Below, piece by piece: positions 10,074 to 21,094 of a stretch of 64,000 nt of DNA. The DNA is taken from positions 186,001-250,000 of the forward strand of contig RHPI01001737.1 of NCBI GenBank assembly GCA_009103225.1, written 5' to 3'. The notes beneath the pieces were generated by a model that made no database searches, was not told the DNA's origin, and saw only the letters and a program-made list of their open reading frames with translations. This DNA is from Chlorokybus atmophyticus (lineage: Eukaryota; Streptophyta; Chlorokybophyceae; Chlorokybales; Chlorokybaceae). The translations under genes were made by a program, and so were the position numbers. Within the stretch, counting starts at the first letter, position 1, and every line of letters starts with the position of its first letter.

Positions 10074-11351
10074 GGAGGAGAGGGACGCTTGGCTTCCTGC
10101 TGTGAGGCAACATCAACTGTGTGTCAGATGGTCATGTGAGCAGACGACCTACTGGCGGGGAGTGGGGACAACACACCACCACCCCTCGACAGCTGCAGTA
10201 TACAAAGCCAGGCACGTCGTCACGATGACGCGTCAATGCCCGCGCGCCCATTTTGCGAATGCATGAGGCCGAAACAACGCTCGATGCAATGGCATGCTTC
10301 AGTTGAGTCTAGCAACTCCATGCCAACATGACTGACGGGGGTAGCGCTGATGCGGGCAAGTATGCAAAAACAAGAACACAGACTCCAACGCACTGTCTTG
10401 GCTGATCGCCACACCACACGAAACAGCAGCGATGTATGCCAACGTATGTGTTGCAAGGGCGCATCACCAGCACATTGAAGCACGCACGCAGGTCACGCGT
10501 CATGCACACAACACACCCTGACAGTAGCAACGTACACCCGCACGCGCGAGATAGCAACCTCAACTACGGACATTATTGCGCTACAGTGCTGATCAGAGAC
10601 CGTACTGGTGGGAAGCATCGACAAAGACGTAGCTAGCTCTTGATCGCTGCACATGCTGGTGCTGCTTGCACTTGTTGCACGCTATCCGCAAGCAACGACA
10701 TGATGATTGTGCGTGTGTCAAACACAACGTGCATTGAACGACACATACGAAACACTGTCGCCAGCAGTGAGTCGGCATTGTGCATTGCACATACCCCACT
10801 GCGTAGCGGGCTTAAGGATAATTCTCTGGAGATGCTGTTTCAGAGGGTGATCATAAGAAAGGACGAACAAAGTACGAAACCAACTTCTACCGCTCATTGC
10901 ATGAGCGACTCAGCTGCTGCCTCTTCGTCTTGGATCTTGAATTTCTTGAACCAATGCATCAGCCAACAACATGCGTCTCACCCCTGGGTGTGCAGGCGGC
11001 GGACCTGCTGCTATATATACTCAGCTGGCGCGGCACCCTCACGTAGCCATGCCGAGCGGCGACGGCCTGCTGCACACCCACCACACCGCTCGCCGCCGCC
11101 GCCGCCATGGCTGTGTGTGTGTTTTATCCGCCAACACATGTGACCGCCAACGCCGGCTAAGTCTGGACTCTCCTCCTTGACCGAGATAAGATCTCTCAGA
11201 AGGAGGGGAAAGCAAGCCGTTACCGGGTTTGCCTGACGTGTGTTTTAACCGGGGATTCAGACGGATTGCTTCACAGCATTTTCTGTTTGCGCTTGCCACC
11301 ACCACCTTGCAGTTGCAGCTGTTGCTGTCGTCGTCGTCGTCGTCCGTCAGG
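10074..11351. promoter_or_regulatory. divergent region between lumazine synthase and xylose isomerase
   Basis: 1.28 kb that must hold both promoters and the unresolved first exon of the lumazine synthase gene, probably within 10074-10260. The sequence CTATATATAC at about 11010-11020 is the best TATA-like element, some 330 bp before the xylose isomerase ATG. No other coding segment is supported. Confidence 0.4.
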
Positions 11352-14049
11352 ATGGCGCGGGCTGGGAAGCCTGTGCACTGGGTGCTGCTGGTGGTGCTGC
11401 TGGCTGCTGCTGCGGGCGCTGCCAGGGCAGGGCTCCCGCTTGTGGGCGGACTTGTGGGAGGAGGAGGAGGAGGAGGAGGCAACTGCAACGATGAAGAGCA
11501 GAGCGGAAGCTGGTGGTGCAGGTACACACACGCACACAGAGAGGGTGTGCATGACCATGAGGGTGTATCCCACTGCATTGACGTGTACTCATGCATGCTG
11601 GTTCGCGCAGGTGGGGCTCCACTTTGGTGGGCGCGCCTGCCACCGACTTTTTCCCCGACATCCCTATCATCCCCTATGAGGTCAGCCGGCAACTGTGGCC
11701 ACAGATCATAGTGTGTGCAGTACAACCCTGTCGCAGTTCTCACTCTCTGGCGGTTGTTGTACTGTGAATGTCGTTCGTCGAAGTGAGCCCTCCCAACCCA
11801 CTGGTGGTTTTGGTTGGTGCACATGCGTGTGTGTTGCTGTTTCTCAGGGCCCCAAGAGCAAAAACCCTCTGGCGTTCAAGTGGTTCAACGCAGAGGAGTT
11901 CGTCCTCGGCAAACCCATGAAGGTGCGGATGGCGCGAGAGTTGAACCATCACCACTGCATGCACCAAGGGCATGTTGTCGATGTTGGTGTGTGGCAGGAG
12001 TGGCTCAAGTTCAGCGTTGCGTTCTGGCACACGTTCCGCGGCGACGGCAGCGACATGTTTGGTTCTCCTACGAAGCAGTGGCCGTGGGAGGACCCCGTCG
12101 ACGACCCCCTCCACGCCGCGTTCAAGCGCATGCGCGCCAACTTCGAGCTCATGCACAAGCTCGGCGTCGACCGCTGGTGCTTCCACGACCGCGACATCGC
12201 GCCCGTCGGAAAAGACCTAGCCGTGCGCAGCACGTGCATGCACGCATACCACAATCGCACGCACTCGGCATGCGCACATACGTGCATGCACGCGCGGACG
12301 CTCATGCGTGCACACAGACACATGCGCACGCAAGCTTGCGCGTACACACACTCTCACTGTACCGAAAGTTCTATCGTCTGCAGGAGACGGAGTTCAACCT
12401 TGACCAGGTCGTTCTCCTCGCGAAAGAGCTGCAGGAGAACACGACGATCCGTCCCCTGTGGGGCACCGCGCAGCTGTTCAAGCACCCCAGATACATGCAC
12501 GGAGCAGCAACAAGGTAAGGGGCGGGAACACCTGCGGTGGTGAGTGCGTGGATTGCGCATGGCGATGACGTGATGTGTTGTGTTGGCAGCCCAAGCGTCA
12601 ACGTGTTTGCGTTCGCGGCGGCGCAAGTGAAGAAGTGCATGGAGATCACGCACGAGCTCGGCGGAGAAAACTTTGTCTTCTGGGGAGGGTACGATGCTTA
12701 AACTCACACGCTCAATCTATAGTTGCTGTTGGTCTTGCTCCTATCGCTGACATGAGACTCCGCTTCTCTTTTTGTCTCCGATCATAGGCGGGAAGGCTAT
12801 TCCAGCCTGCTTAACACCGACCTCCAGAAGGAGCTCGACCACATGGTGCGTGCTTGCATGCGTGCATGTGCATGTATATGAGTGAGGGCATGCGTGTGCT
12901 TGCAATGGCAATGTGATGCCGGCAGTGTTTGATAGCTGCGTATGCGTTGCCGACTGTTACAATCCGTGTTCATGGTTAGGCGCTGTTCTTGCGTTTGGCG
13001 CTCGACTACAAGAACAAGATCGGTTTCAAGGGCACGCTCCTCCTCGAGCCCAAGCCTCAGGAGCCCACGAAGCACCAGTACGACTGGGACGCGGCCACGA
13101 CGATCGCGTTCCTGCAGCGCGGCAACTTCACGGACGAGGACTTCAAGCTCAACATCGAGTGCAACCACGCGCAGCTGGCGGGACACAGCTGCGAGCACGA
13201 GCTCGAGGTAGCGCGCGTACACGGCGTACTAGGGAACGTGGACGCCAACACGGGAGACGCGCAGACGGGATGGGACACGGACGAGTTCCTCACGGATCCG
13301 AGACAGGCAGCGCTTGTCATGCTCCCCGTCGTACGCCAGGTAACGCGCACATGTGTGTGCATACTTGCATGGTGACATGCACATGCATGCACACGAACGC
13401 GCGTGTGCGTGTCACCATGTATTGCCTGGCGATGGTTAGTGTTCCGTCTTGACTGCATTCGTCCCACTTGTCCAGGGCGGTTTGGGTACGGGCGGGTTCA
13501 ACTTCGACGCCAAGCTGAGGCGCGAGAGCACAGACGTGGAGGATATCTTCCTTGCCCACATCAGCGGCATGGACGCCCTCGCGCGCGGACTGCGCATTGT
13601 CGCCAGTCTTAAAGCGGTATGCGCTGCTGCCATCCACTAGCATATATCAGTCTACTTGTGTGCTTGACTTTGAAACAAATACACCCTTCGAGTACAGGAC
13701 GGCCGTCTGGACAGGCTTGTGGACGACAGATACGACTCGTGGGAGACGCAGCTTGGCAAGGCCATAGAGGTATGTTGGGTCCATGATTTACATGTGCTGA
13801 GATGACGACGATGATGTTGCTGACTAGTGTTTAACGCTTCTCGTTCCGCAGGCGGGTGAGATGGACTTTGACGCACTGGCCAAAGTGGCGCTGCAGAACC
13901 CGGAGCCAACCGTCACGTCTGGCCGCCAGGTGCGTGTTTGTGAATGCGTGCTTGTGAGTGGGCTCAGTTGCTGTATGCATATACTGAGATAAGTCACATT
14001 GGCCTGGCAGGAGTTGGCGGAGATGTACCTGAGCATGAGTCTATCGTAG
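11352..14049 (+). CDS. xylA: plant-type xylose isomerase with signal peptide
   Basis: Twelve exons, all phase-consistent: 11352-11521, 11611-11680, 11848-11922, 11998-12222, 12384-12514, 12590-12688, 12788-12845, 12980-13339, 13476-13616, 13698-13769, 13852-13929, 14011-14049; about 505 residues. The enzyme interconverts D-xylose and D-xylulose (and glucose/fructose) using two divalent metals. A hydrophobic N-terminus ([17 protein letters not shown]) is a signal peptide, as in the land-plant enzyme. Then come [29 protein letters not shown] (catalytic-region His at about 116), [33 protein letters not shown] (metal Glu ~299), NIECNHA (Glu ~336, His ~339), [16 protein letters not shown] and [13 protein letters not shown]. 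All metal and substrate residues I know are present, so it is probably active. Intron 3 (75 bases) is in frame and stop-free. The C-terminus is slightly shorter than in plants. Confidence 0.95.
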
Positions 14050-16043
14050 ACGTCATGAGCAGTGGGGGGCGCTACGAATGGCAGATATGCGTTTCCGTTT
14101 GTTGGAGGGGAAATCCTTGTGAATATGACACTTTGAGATGCCACGCACTGTTAATGTGCACAAGCTTTCTTGTCACGGTGCATCACATAAACATAGGCTT
14201 GCAACTGAACTTGCATGCCTTTTTCTGTACACGTGCATGCTAGATATGGCACAAGCATAACCAATAGTAGAGTTGCTTAAAAAAAAAAACTCATCTTCTA
14301 TTGTTATGCATTAGCATGCATTGACAGTGGGTAGTCGCGATTGTCAGACAGCATGACGATTAGATGGTGCTCAAGTGACATGCCTCTTATAAAACAAGAT
14401 TCATAAGAACATGGGTGAGCTAGTTTTGGAAAATTATATCATACTATTGTACATAAGGACGGCCACATTCCTGGCCATCGATTGTCGTGCATGTCCAGAG
14501 GCAGTCAAACCTAGGCAGTGCTGGGTGAGCGGGTTATGGTTGCCATTGCAGTGCAAGTGTGGTGCTGTGCCACAAAGTGGTGTAATATTAGTACTCATTG
14601 CACTAGGGTACTAGTGTGAACATCATGTGTCATGCTGGTGTCTGGAAAGCTAATCATGGTAGTCATTATGCGATGCCTGCATTGCGAGTACACCAACCAC
14701 TTCTAAGCGTTTCGGGCTATCAATGTCGTCGTCGATCCATCGTCGTCTGTTGCTGTGTGTGTGCGCGCGTGTGGGGGCGTACATGTGTATGATTGTGCAC
14801 GCGTATACATACAAATCTAATTGTGCCATGCATGTCAACCACACCTGCTTGCAACATGCAACACGCACTCACTCGTCTCAGCAATGGCACAAACACCAAG
14901 CAAAGCGTTTGTATGAGATAATGGGCTATTTAAGGGTTGTATTGCAATAAATCACGTCGTGTAGCGTGCAAGCGTATGTGTGCAGCAGCCACCTTCTGGC
15001 GTCAAAAGATATATGTCGATATATCATTTGTTGTCAATGATATTTGCATGTCATTTATAAAACTCACATATTGCGTGCGCATCGTGTTTAAAACATAACA
15101 TCAAGAGCTCAAGGACATATCAAGCGAACAACAACGCCTGAATTCACAAACTTCAATGGTGTCTCAAGGTAATGTTGGTGCTAGTGCATCAATTGCATGC
15201 TGCCAGTCCGGCCTTAAGCCCGTGAGTTAAGGGCACATGTAACATGTACGAGGCGAGCTCCTCGAGGCTGTATTAATGCTATGGGCTCTTGCCAAGGTGC
15301 CCCATCTTGGCAGCAGGCCATGGTACTAGCACTCGGCGAGTTTTGTTACCATGGCCTAGTGGTTAAGGCGCCAGTGTTACAGCACACCTCCGCAACCGCT
15401 GCGGAGAGATAATATGCGATATATATATGTGTCCCGACACGGTGCTATACGAAGCAATATGCGGCATGTGATTGTATTTACAATTTGTCATGTTTGTTGA
15501 TGACATATATAAGTGCATGATTAAAATTGTTAAATACATTGATGCATCCAATGCGGTGTAAAGTAGGTTGTTGACGGATGGCTATGTTTGTTTGGAATTA
15601 TACAAAAAGTGCAACCAAAACACTGTTGGTTACACTGTTCCAATAGGTACTTTATATAATAATACAACTGCGCTTTTACAATTATGAAACGAACATGGGA
15701 GCTAGTATCCATCATCACGCGCTGCATATTTGCTGATTAAGGATGCGTCATCAACCTCCCTTGCACAAAACCACACGCAGGACGGTCTTGCTCCCTTACG
15801 AGATCGTACGAGAGCAAGGGTACCGTCAACTTTCGCTATGGTCAGCGCTTGTATGTGCGCATTAAATTTATTTTTGCACATGTAGCGTCCGGCAGTGATA
15901 GCGATCGCTTTGTCAATTATAACCACAAAGACGGCGATACTTTCGGTAGGGGACGCCAATTTAACAGTTGGCCAGCCAGCTTTGAACATCTGATTATCAT
16001 TGTTGCAACCGTGTCCCCCCCCCTCCCCTCCCCCCCCGCCCCG

Positions 16044-16684
16044 NNNNNNNNNNNNNNNNNNNNNNNNNNNNNNNNNNNNNNNNNNNNNNNNNNNNNNNNN
16101 NNNNNNNNNNNNNNNNNNNNNNNNNNNNNNNNNNNNNNNNNNNNNNNNNNNNNNNNNNNNNNNNNNNNNNNNNNNNNNNNNNNNNNNNNNNNNNNNNNNN
16201 NNNNNNNNNNNNNNNNNNNNNNNNNNNNNNNNNNNNNNNNNNNNNNNNNNNNNNNNNNNNNNNNNNNNNNNNNNNNNNNNNNNNNNNNNNNNNNNNNNNN
16301 NNNNNNNNNNNNNNNNNNNNNNNNNNNNNNNNNNNNNNNNNNNNNNNNNNNNNNNNNNNNNNNNNNNNNNNNNNNNNNNNNNNNNNNNNNNNNNNNNNNN
16401 NNNNNNNNNNNNNNNNNNNNNNNNNNNNNNNNNNNNNNNNNNNNNNNNNNNNNNNNNNNNNNNNNNNNNNNNNNNNNNNNNNNNNNNNNNNNNNNNNNNN
16501 NNNNNNNNNNNNNNNNNNNNNNNNNNNNNNNNNNNNNNNNNNNNNNNNNNNNNNNNNNNNNNNNNNNNNNNNNNNNNNNNNNNNNNNNNNNNNNNNNNNN
16601 NNNNNNNNNNNNNNNNNNNNNNNNNNNNNNNNNNNNNNNNNNNNNNNNNNNNNNNNNNNNNNNNNNNNNNNNNNNNNNNNNNNN
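16044..16684. other. assembly gap (641 N)
   Basis: A run of N flanked on the left by a C-rich tract (16016-16042) and on the right by CCCC. Reading frames across it are meaningless. Confidence 0.99.
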
Positions 16685-18091
16685 CCCCTTTTACTCGTGT
16701 TGGCTATGGACGGTTGCTGATGTGGTTTGCATTCATACCTCTACATAATACGTTTGCACAGAACGTATCGTGTATATGTATGATTGTTATGTTAAAAAGG
16801 CTGGCATTAATCATTATCTGTTTGTTACTTATATTTGTAAGAAAAGATCAAATGGGGTTTCCATTGTATACGCATGTGTAACGCTTGTGGGGTGCGCTCT
16901 CATGTAGGCCTACTTTTAAGCGTATATCAAATTAAGTCTGTTAAACCTTATCAAGAAGTGTGAACTATTAAACAAGCAGTTCTTAGCGATGGTCATGGTG
17001 GCGACCCATCGATCCATATCATCTCCCTTCATTTTAATGCCTAATGAACGACACCAAATACGCGTGAAAGGCATTGTCGCCTCTTGCTGACTTTGGTAAA
17101 GCCTTCACATAGCGCGGGTTCAGGCGCATCCATGGTGACAGCAATGTCGCGAATTTGACACGGTGAGAAGGGACTGAGGGACTGTCGGGTGCCTGACCCT
17201 ATCTGACCCTAACGAACCTAACGACTTGAGCCAGAAAGGAACTGAATGGACCGCCGGTGCATGTTGTGGACAACATGAAACTGCCGACCGCCTATCGTAT
17301 AGTAAAGTGGACTATTGCCTACCAGTGATGATATGACAACAACATATTCTGACGGCTGATGGCGTGTGACACATGTGACATCTAATTATGATTAAGCGGT
17401 ACCAACATGTACCTGCAAAGGTACACATCACTAACGGCTGGTACATGTACCTTAAAGGTACTTTAAGATACCTGATAATTTCACTTAATTAGCGTACAGT
17501 CGCCAGTACCTAACTGTTAGGTAACGGTTACGTACTTGTCAGTTAGGCAAAGTCGCCTTATCGTTACTGAGAGGTAACATTAAGGTCCCTGTCAGTTAGG
17601 GTCAGTCCCTTCTTATGGACGGCCGCCAATCAATGGTGACGGCCGTTATGCTCAGGCCCCTATATTGAGATCGCCAGTAGATCGAACAACGACAGTCCAA
17701 CGAAGTATGCTCAGACACACGATCGTCCGATATATTTAATCGGCCGTTAAGGGTGACATTTTGCGACGAACATTCGTGGCCATGAAGATACTCCATAGGT
17801 AAGTGCGCACGGTGGCGTTGTCATAGAGTCCATCTGGCAGTTTATCCATGAACCCGATAACTCCACTACTTGAAGCCGCATGCCTCATCATGAAGCATAG
17901 AGGCAAATTAATACAAAGCCGATCATCAACCGAGCGGCTACAACAATTGTGAGCGCTGTCCCTTTCTATACATTAGCACGCAACAATTAATAATAAGCAG
18001 ACAATAGTGAACCGCATTTATTTTTGCAATGGCACAAATCAGTAATACAAGCAATAATTAAGGGCTGCCATAGCGTGTGCATGTTACACAA

Positions 18092-18140
18092 ACGCCTAGG
18101 CCAGGACGTGGGAATGATTCCCACGTCCTGGCCTGGGCGT
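18092..18140. repeat. 49-base near-perfect hairpin
   Basis: Arms of 24 bases around a single central G (18116), with one non-Watson-Crick pair (T:G). The core arms read CCAGGACGTGGGAAT and its complement. It lies about 340 bp upstream of the 5' LTR of the retroelement and belongs to no recognised gene. Confidence 0.85.
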
Positions 18141-18478
18141 CCAACATGACGAGTGAGTGACCTATCATGTTACACATGGCACTCAATTGTGTTAGGGCAA
18201 GGGCAAGGGGCAAGGGCATACTTCTGGCGGTGGGGCCCCTAAAACGCTTGCATTTATTATAATGCATTATAACGTGATGTATGCGCGCATGCATGAGCTG
18301 GAGCCGCATGGTGCATTATGGATTTATGCAACCTCACATACCTCGACATGGTTTTTAAAGAAATCGGCGGTAAAATCACATTTAATGATTAATTAATCGT
18401 TTGCGCGATGGGTTAAGGGCACCCCATCGATATTGCTACAAAGAAGAAAGATTTGCAATTGCCCCTGCTCTTTATTAC

Positions 18479-19010
18479 TGAAACGGGAGCAATAGTATTG
18501 GGGACATTTTTGCGACCTAAGTTAGCTACATAAGCTTCATTTGTGTTAACTTATTGAATTAGTATCCTTATTTACTTATTTACACCTCTTTTCTACGGTG
18601 TTAATTATATCCGATTATAATATTCGATATAAGTCCCAACGGGTGTAGGACCGCCTTTTCAAGCATATTTTAGGTCGCATATATAATATGCGACCACCAT
18701 AGCCAGCTATCGCGATAGGTACCTTACCGTTAGGTGCCTTTATCGTTAAGTATCTGAGCTTTGATTGGCTCACGCCAGATTTCCAACGGTTACCCTATCT
18801 GTAGGGTTGTTATCTGATGTTTGGTTTGATATCAAGACACGTACGTGTGATAAACTCTTGATATAAAGGGTCCCATCAACTGATGGGACCTCATTCGGTA
18901 TGCTGCCACAACGTCATGCTGCCGGCGGCTTGACAGGCTTGTTGCTGGCGGTGTGGGTGTTGGGGTAGAGGATTAAAGGGTTGTCGGCGGCAACGCCGGC
19001 ATCTGTTACA
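18479..19010 (+). repeat. 5' LTR of chromovirus 1
   Basis: 532 bp, beginning TGAAACGGGAGC and ending ATCTGTTACA. It aligns over its whole length to the 3' LTR at 29172-29694, with scattered substitutions and short indels that indicate an old insertion. The start differs from the canonical TGTAAC by one base. Confidence 0.93.
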
Positions 19011-19011
19011 T

Positions 19012-19025
19012 TGGTATCCAGGAGC
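19012..19025 (+). promoter_or_regulatory. tRNA primer-binding site of chromovirus 1
   Basis: TGGTATCCAGGAGC starts one base after the LTR end and is close to TGGTATCAGAGC, the usual initiator-Met primer site of LTR retroelements. The extra bases may be decay or a different primer tRNA. Confidence 0.6.
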
Positions 19026-19915
19026 TGGTGGGTGACGTGAGTACTTATTGGCGACGGCACCCTGCTTTGCATCAATCGCAAGCGGCGGCAGCGGCCTCAC
19101 CAGCCGTCCACGCCACCTGCCTTTCAGGTTTGCTTCCCTGCGTTACCTCTACGTCGAGCAGTAGCCGATACCGCCGCCGATGTGAGAGGTGCACTGTCAT
19201 TTAGCGAGTTGTCCGTGACTTGCCCCGTGCTTGCGTGTGCTTACCAGGGCGTGCGTGTGCATGTGTTTGTCAGTGTATATTCACTGCTTGTCATGCCACC
19301 GCACTGTCATTGACTGTCGCTGCCTGTGAGTGCTTACCAGTGCATGTGTGCGTGTGGGCTTTCTATGCACTTCATCACTGCTTGTTACACCGTGATTGCA
19401 CTGTCATTGAGTTGCACGCAGTGATTGTTGCAACAGTCATTGCAGTGCATAGTCAGTGATTGCTGGTCATCGCTTTCTCATTGCCAATCACTGACTGCTG
19501 CTGCGACTCACCTGTTTGGGCAACACGCCCGTCCGTAAGTCCACCTTGGGCTGTTTCCGAACCCTCCCTCTCTGGCTTCTAGCCTGGAGACTGGGACTTG
19601 GTTTGGGTCAGTTGAAGGGACGGTCCAGAACATTTGTCCCCTCACCCGGGTAGTCCCAACAACTCCCTCTCTGCCTCAGTGCTGGAAATTGAGACTGTTT
19701 TGGGGACTATTTTAGGTTGGGGCCTTATCATAAGGGCCGATGATCGTCCCATTTAGACTTGTTCTGTTCGGTGACAATTCAGATTCATCTATTTCTATTT
19801 CGGGACTACTTTGGACTCTGTTTGGGACTTGAGCCAACTTGCAGTCATTCTGACCGTTTTGTTGAGCCTGTTCCATCAGCGAGATTCTCACTATCCCATT
19901 GCCTGTTGTGCAGAC

Positions 19916-21085
19916 ATGGATGAGCACTTGGTGCCCACCTCAAAGGGGGAAAGTTTTGAAAAGGGGCAACCATCCCGTGAGGAGGAATTTCCTTCCATGG
20001 AAGATGTCCCAAACTCGGATGATGTACCGGATGAATCTCAAGCGGATAAAATCGTGGACGATTCGGTGGAGCCTGATGGCCCACCTCCGCCGCCATCTCC
20101 TGCAATTTTTGTTCACATGACGAAGCAAGATTTGATGGCCCATTTCCTTGGCACCTATGATGAGGATCCTCGTGAGGCCATTATCTCACTCATTAACTTC
20201 CTCTTTTATATGGCAGCAACCGTCTCAAAGCTCACCACGTTTAGGGGGCGGGATTGGGAGATACAGATGATTGACGGCAAACGTGTTTTTAATATGCTCG
20301 AGCGCCTTCCACGTAATGGCAATGGACCGCCTGTTCAGGCTCTCGCTCAACCTTCTGAGTTTGCTCCCAACAAGCAAACAGCCATTTTCAACTGGCTTGT
20401 GAAGCTTAATTACTATGTCAACTCCCTTCGCATTTTTGAGGAGGGAAAGTTGCGTGTTGCTGAGTTGCTAATTCCGGATGATGCTCTTCCAAAGTGGCAT
20501 TGCCGTAAGCAACGTGATGCGAATCTCGGGCGGGAAGTAAGCCAGCTGTGCGCTTTCATGGAACAGCGCTATGGCGGTACCGACCCTGCTCAGCAAGCTC
20601 GCAATCAACTTCACAACCTGTGACAGAATGGTCGTGCGGCAATACATTCAGGAGTTTCAATCATGTGTCAGCAAAAACAATTTTGGCCGTCTGCCTATCA
20701 GTGATGCTGATCAGTTGCACATGTTTAGGCGTGGCTTGAATCACGAGCTGCTTACGCATGTTGCCATCAACACATCCACACAGGCGGAGTGGCGTGCTGA
20801 AGAGCTACCTATGCTCATCACGATGGTGACAGCTATTGACAACGCCGTACATTCAGCTGCAAAGCCTGCTGCGCCATCATCAGCTCTCAAACGTCCTTCA
20901 CCTGACAGCAAGCTCATCATTTTGCAAAGAAGGTGAAGACAGCAGTAGCTGGATTTGCTTGTCCTTCTTCCGCTGCGAAGCCGACCCTGGTGTGCTCTTT
21001 TTGCAAAAAGTCGGGCCACACTGAGGGTACCTGCTATGCGAAGAAGAATAAGCAAGCCAAGCAGCAAAAGAAGGACAGCAAATAG
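19916..21085 (+). pseudogene. gag of chromovirus 1 (broken)
   Basis: An ATG at 19916 opens an acidic N-terminus (MDEHLVPTSKGESF) and a capsid-like helical region; the frame stops at TGA near 20621, where the sister element at 49 kb reads Arg. Coding continues as RQYIQEFQSCVSKN and then, after another frame change, a zinc knuckle with CSFCKKSGHTEGTC (C-x2-C-x4-H-x4-C) ending at 21085. Gag coats the RNA; the knuckle binds it. At least one stop and one frameshift make it non-functional. An ~900-bp untranslated leader precedes it. Confidence 0.85.
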
Positions 21086-21094
21086 GAACTGTCC

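Larger units (their letters stand above)
14050..18478. other. long gene-free stretch with an assembly gap
   Basis: 4.4 kb between xylose isomerase and the retroelement complex. GC content falls here compared with the gene block. It holds a poly-A run near 14278-14289, AT-rich microsatellite-like DNA, a gap at 16044-16684, many short GGTAC/GTTAG repeats at about 17400-17600, and a strong hairpin at 18092-18140. At 15353-15377 CCTAGTGGTTAAGGCG resembles the 5' half of a tRNA-Ser gene (box A), but I see no matching T-arm. No open frame resembles a protein family. Confidence 0.55.

Noticed and set aside
11229-11351. Longer N-terminus for xylose isomerase from an earlier in-frame start
   Set aside because: The ATG at 11352 begins a proper signal peptide; the upstream extension would bury it.
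12230-12360. Frames rich in His/Ala/Cys from GCATGC-type runs
   Set aside because: They lie wholly within a xylose isomerase intron; similar runs in other introns give the same false frames.
17400-17600. GTTAGG/GGTACC-rich DNA as an interstitial telomere
   Set aside because: Units are irregular and mixed with GGTAC motifs; no uninterrupted telomere-type array is seen.
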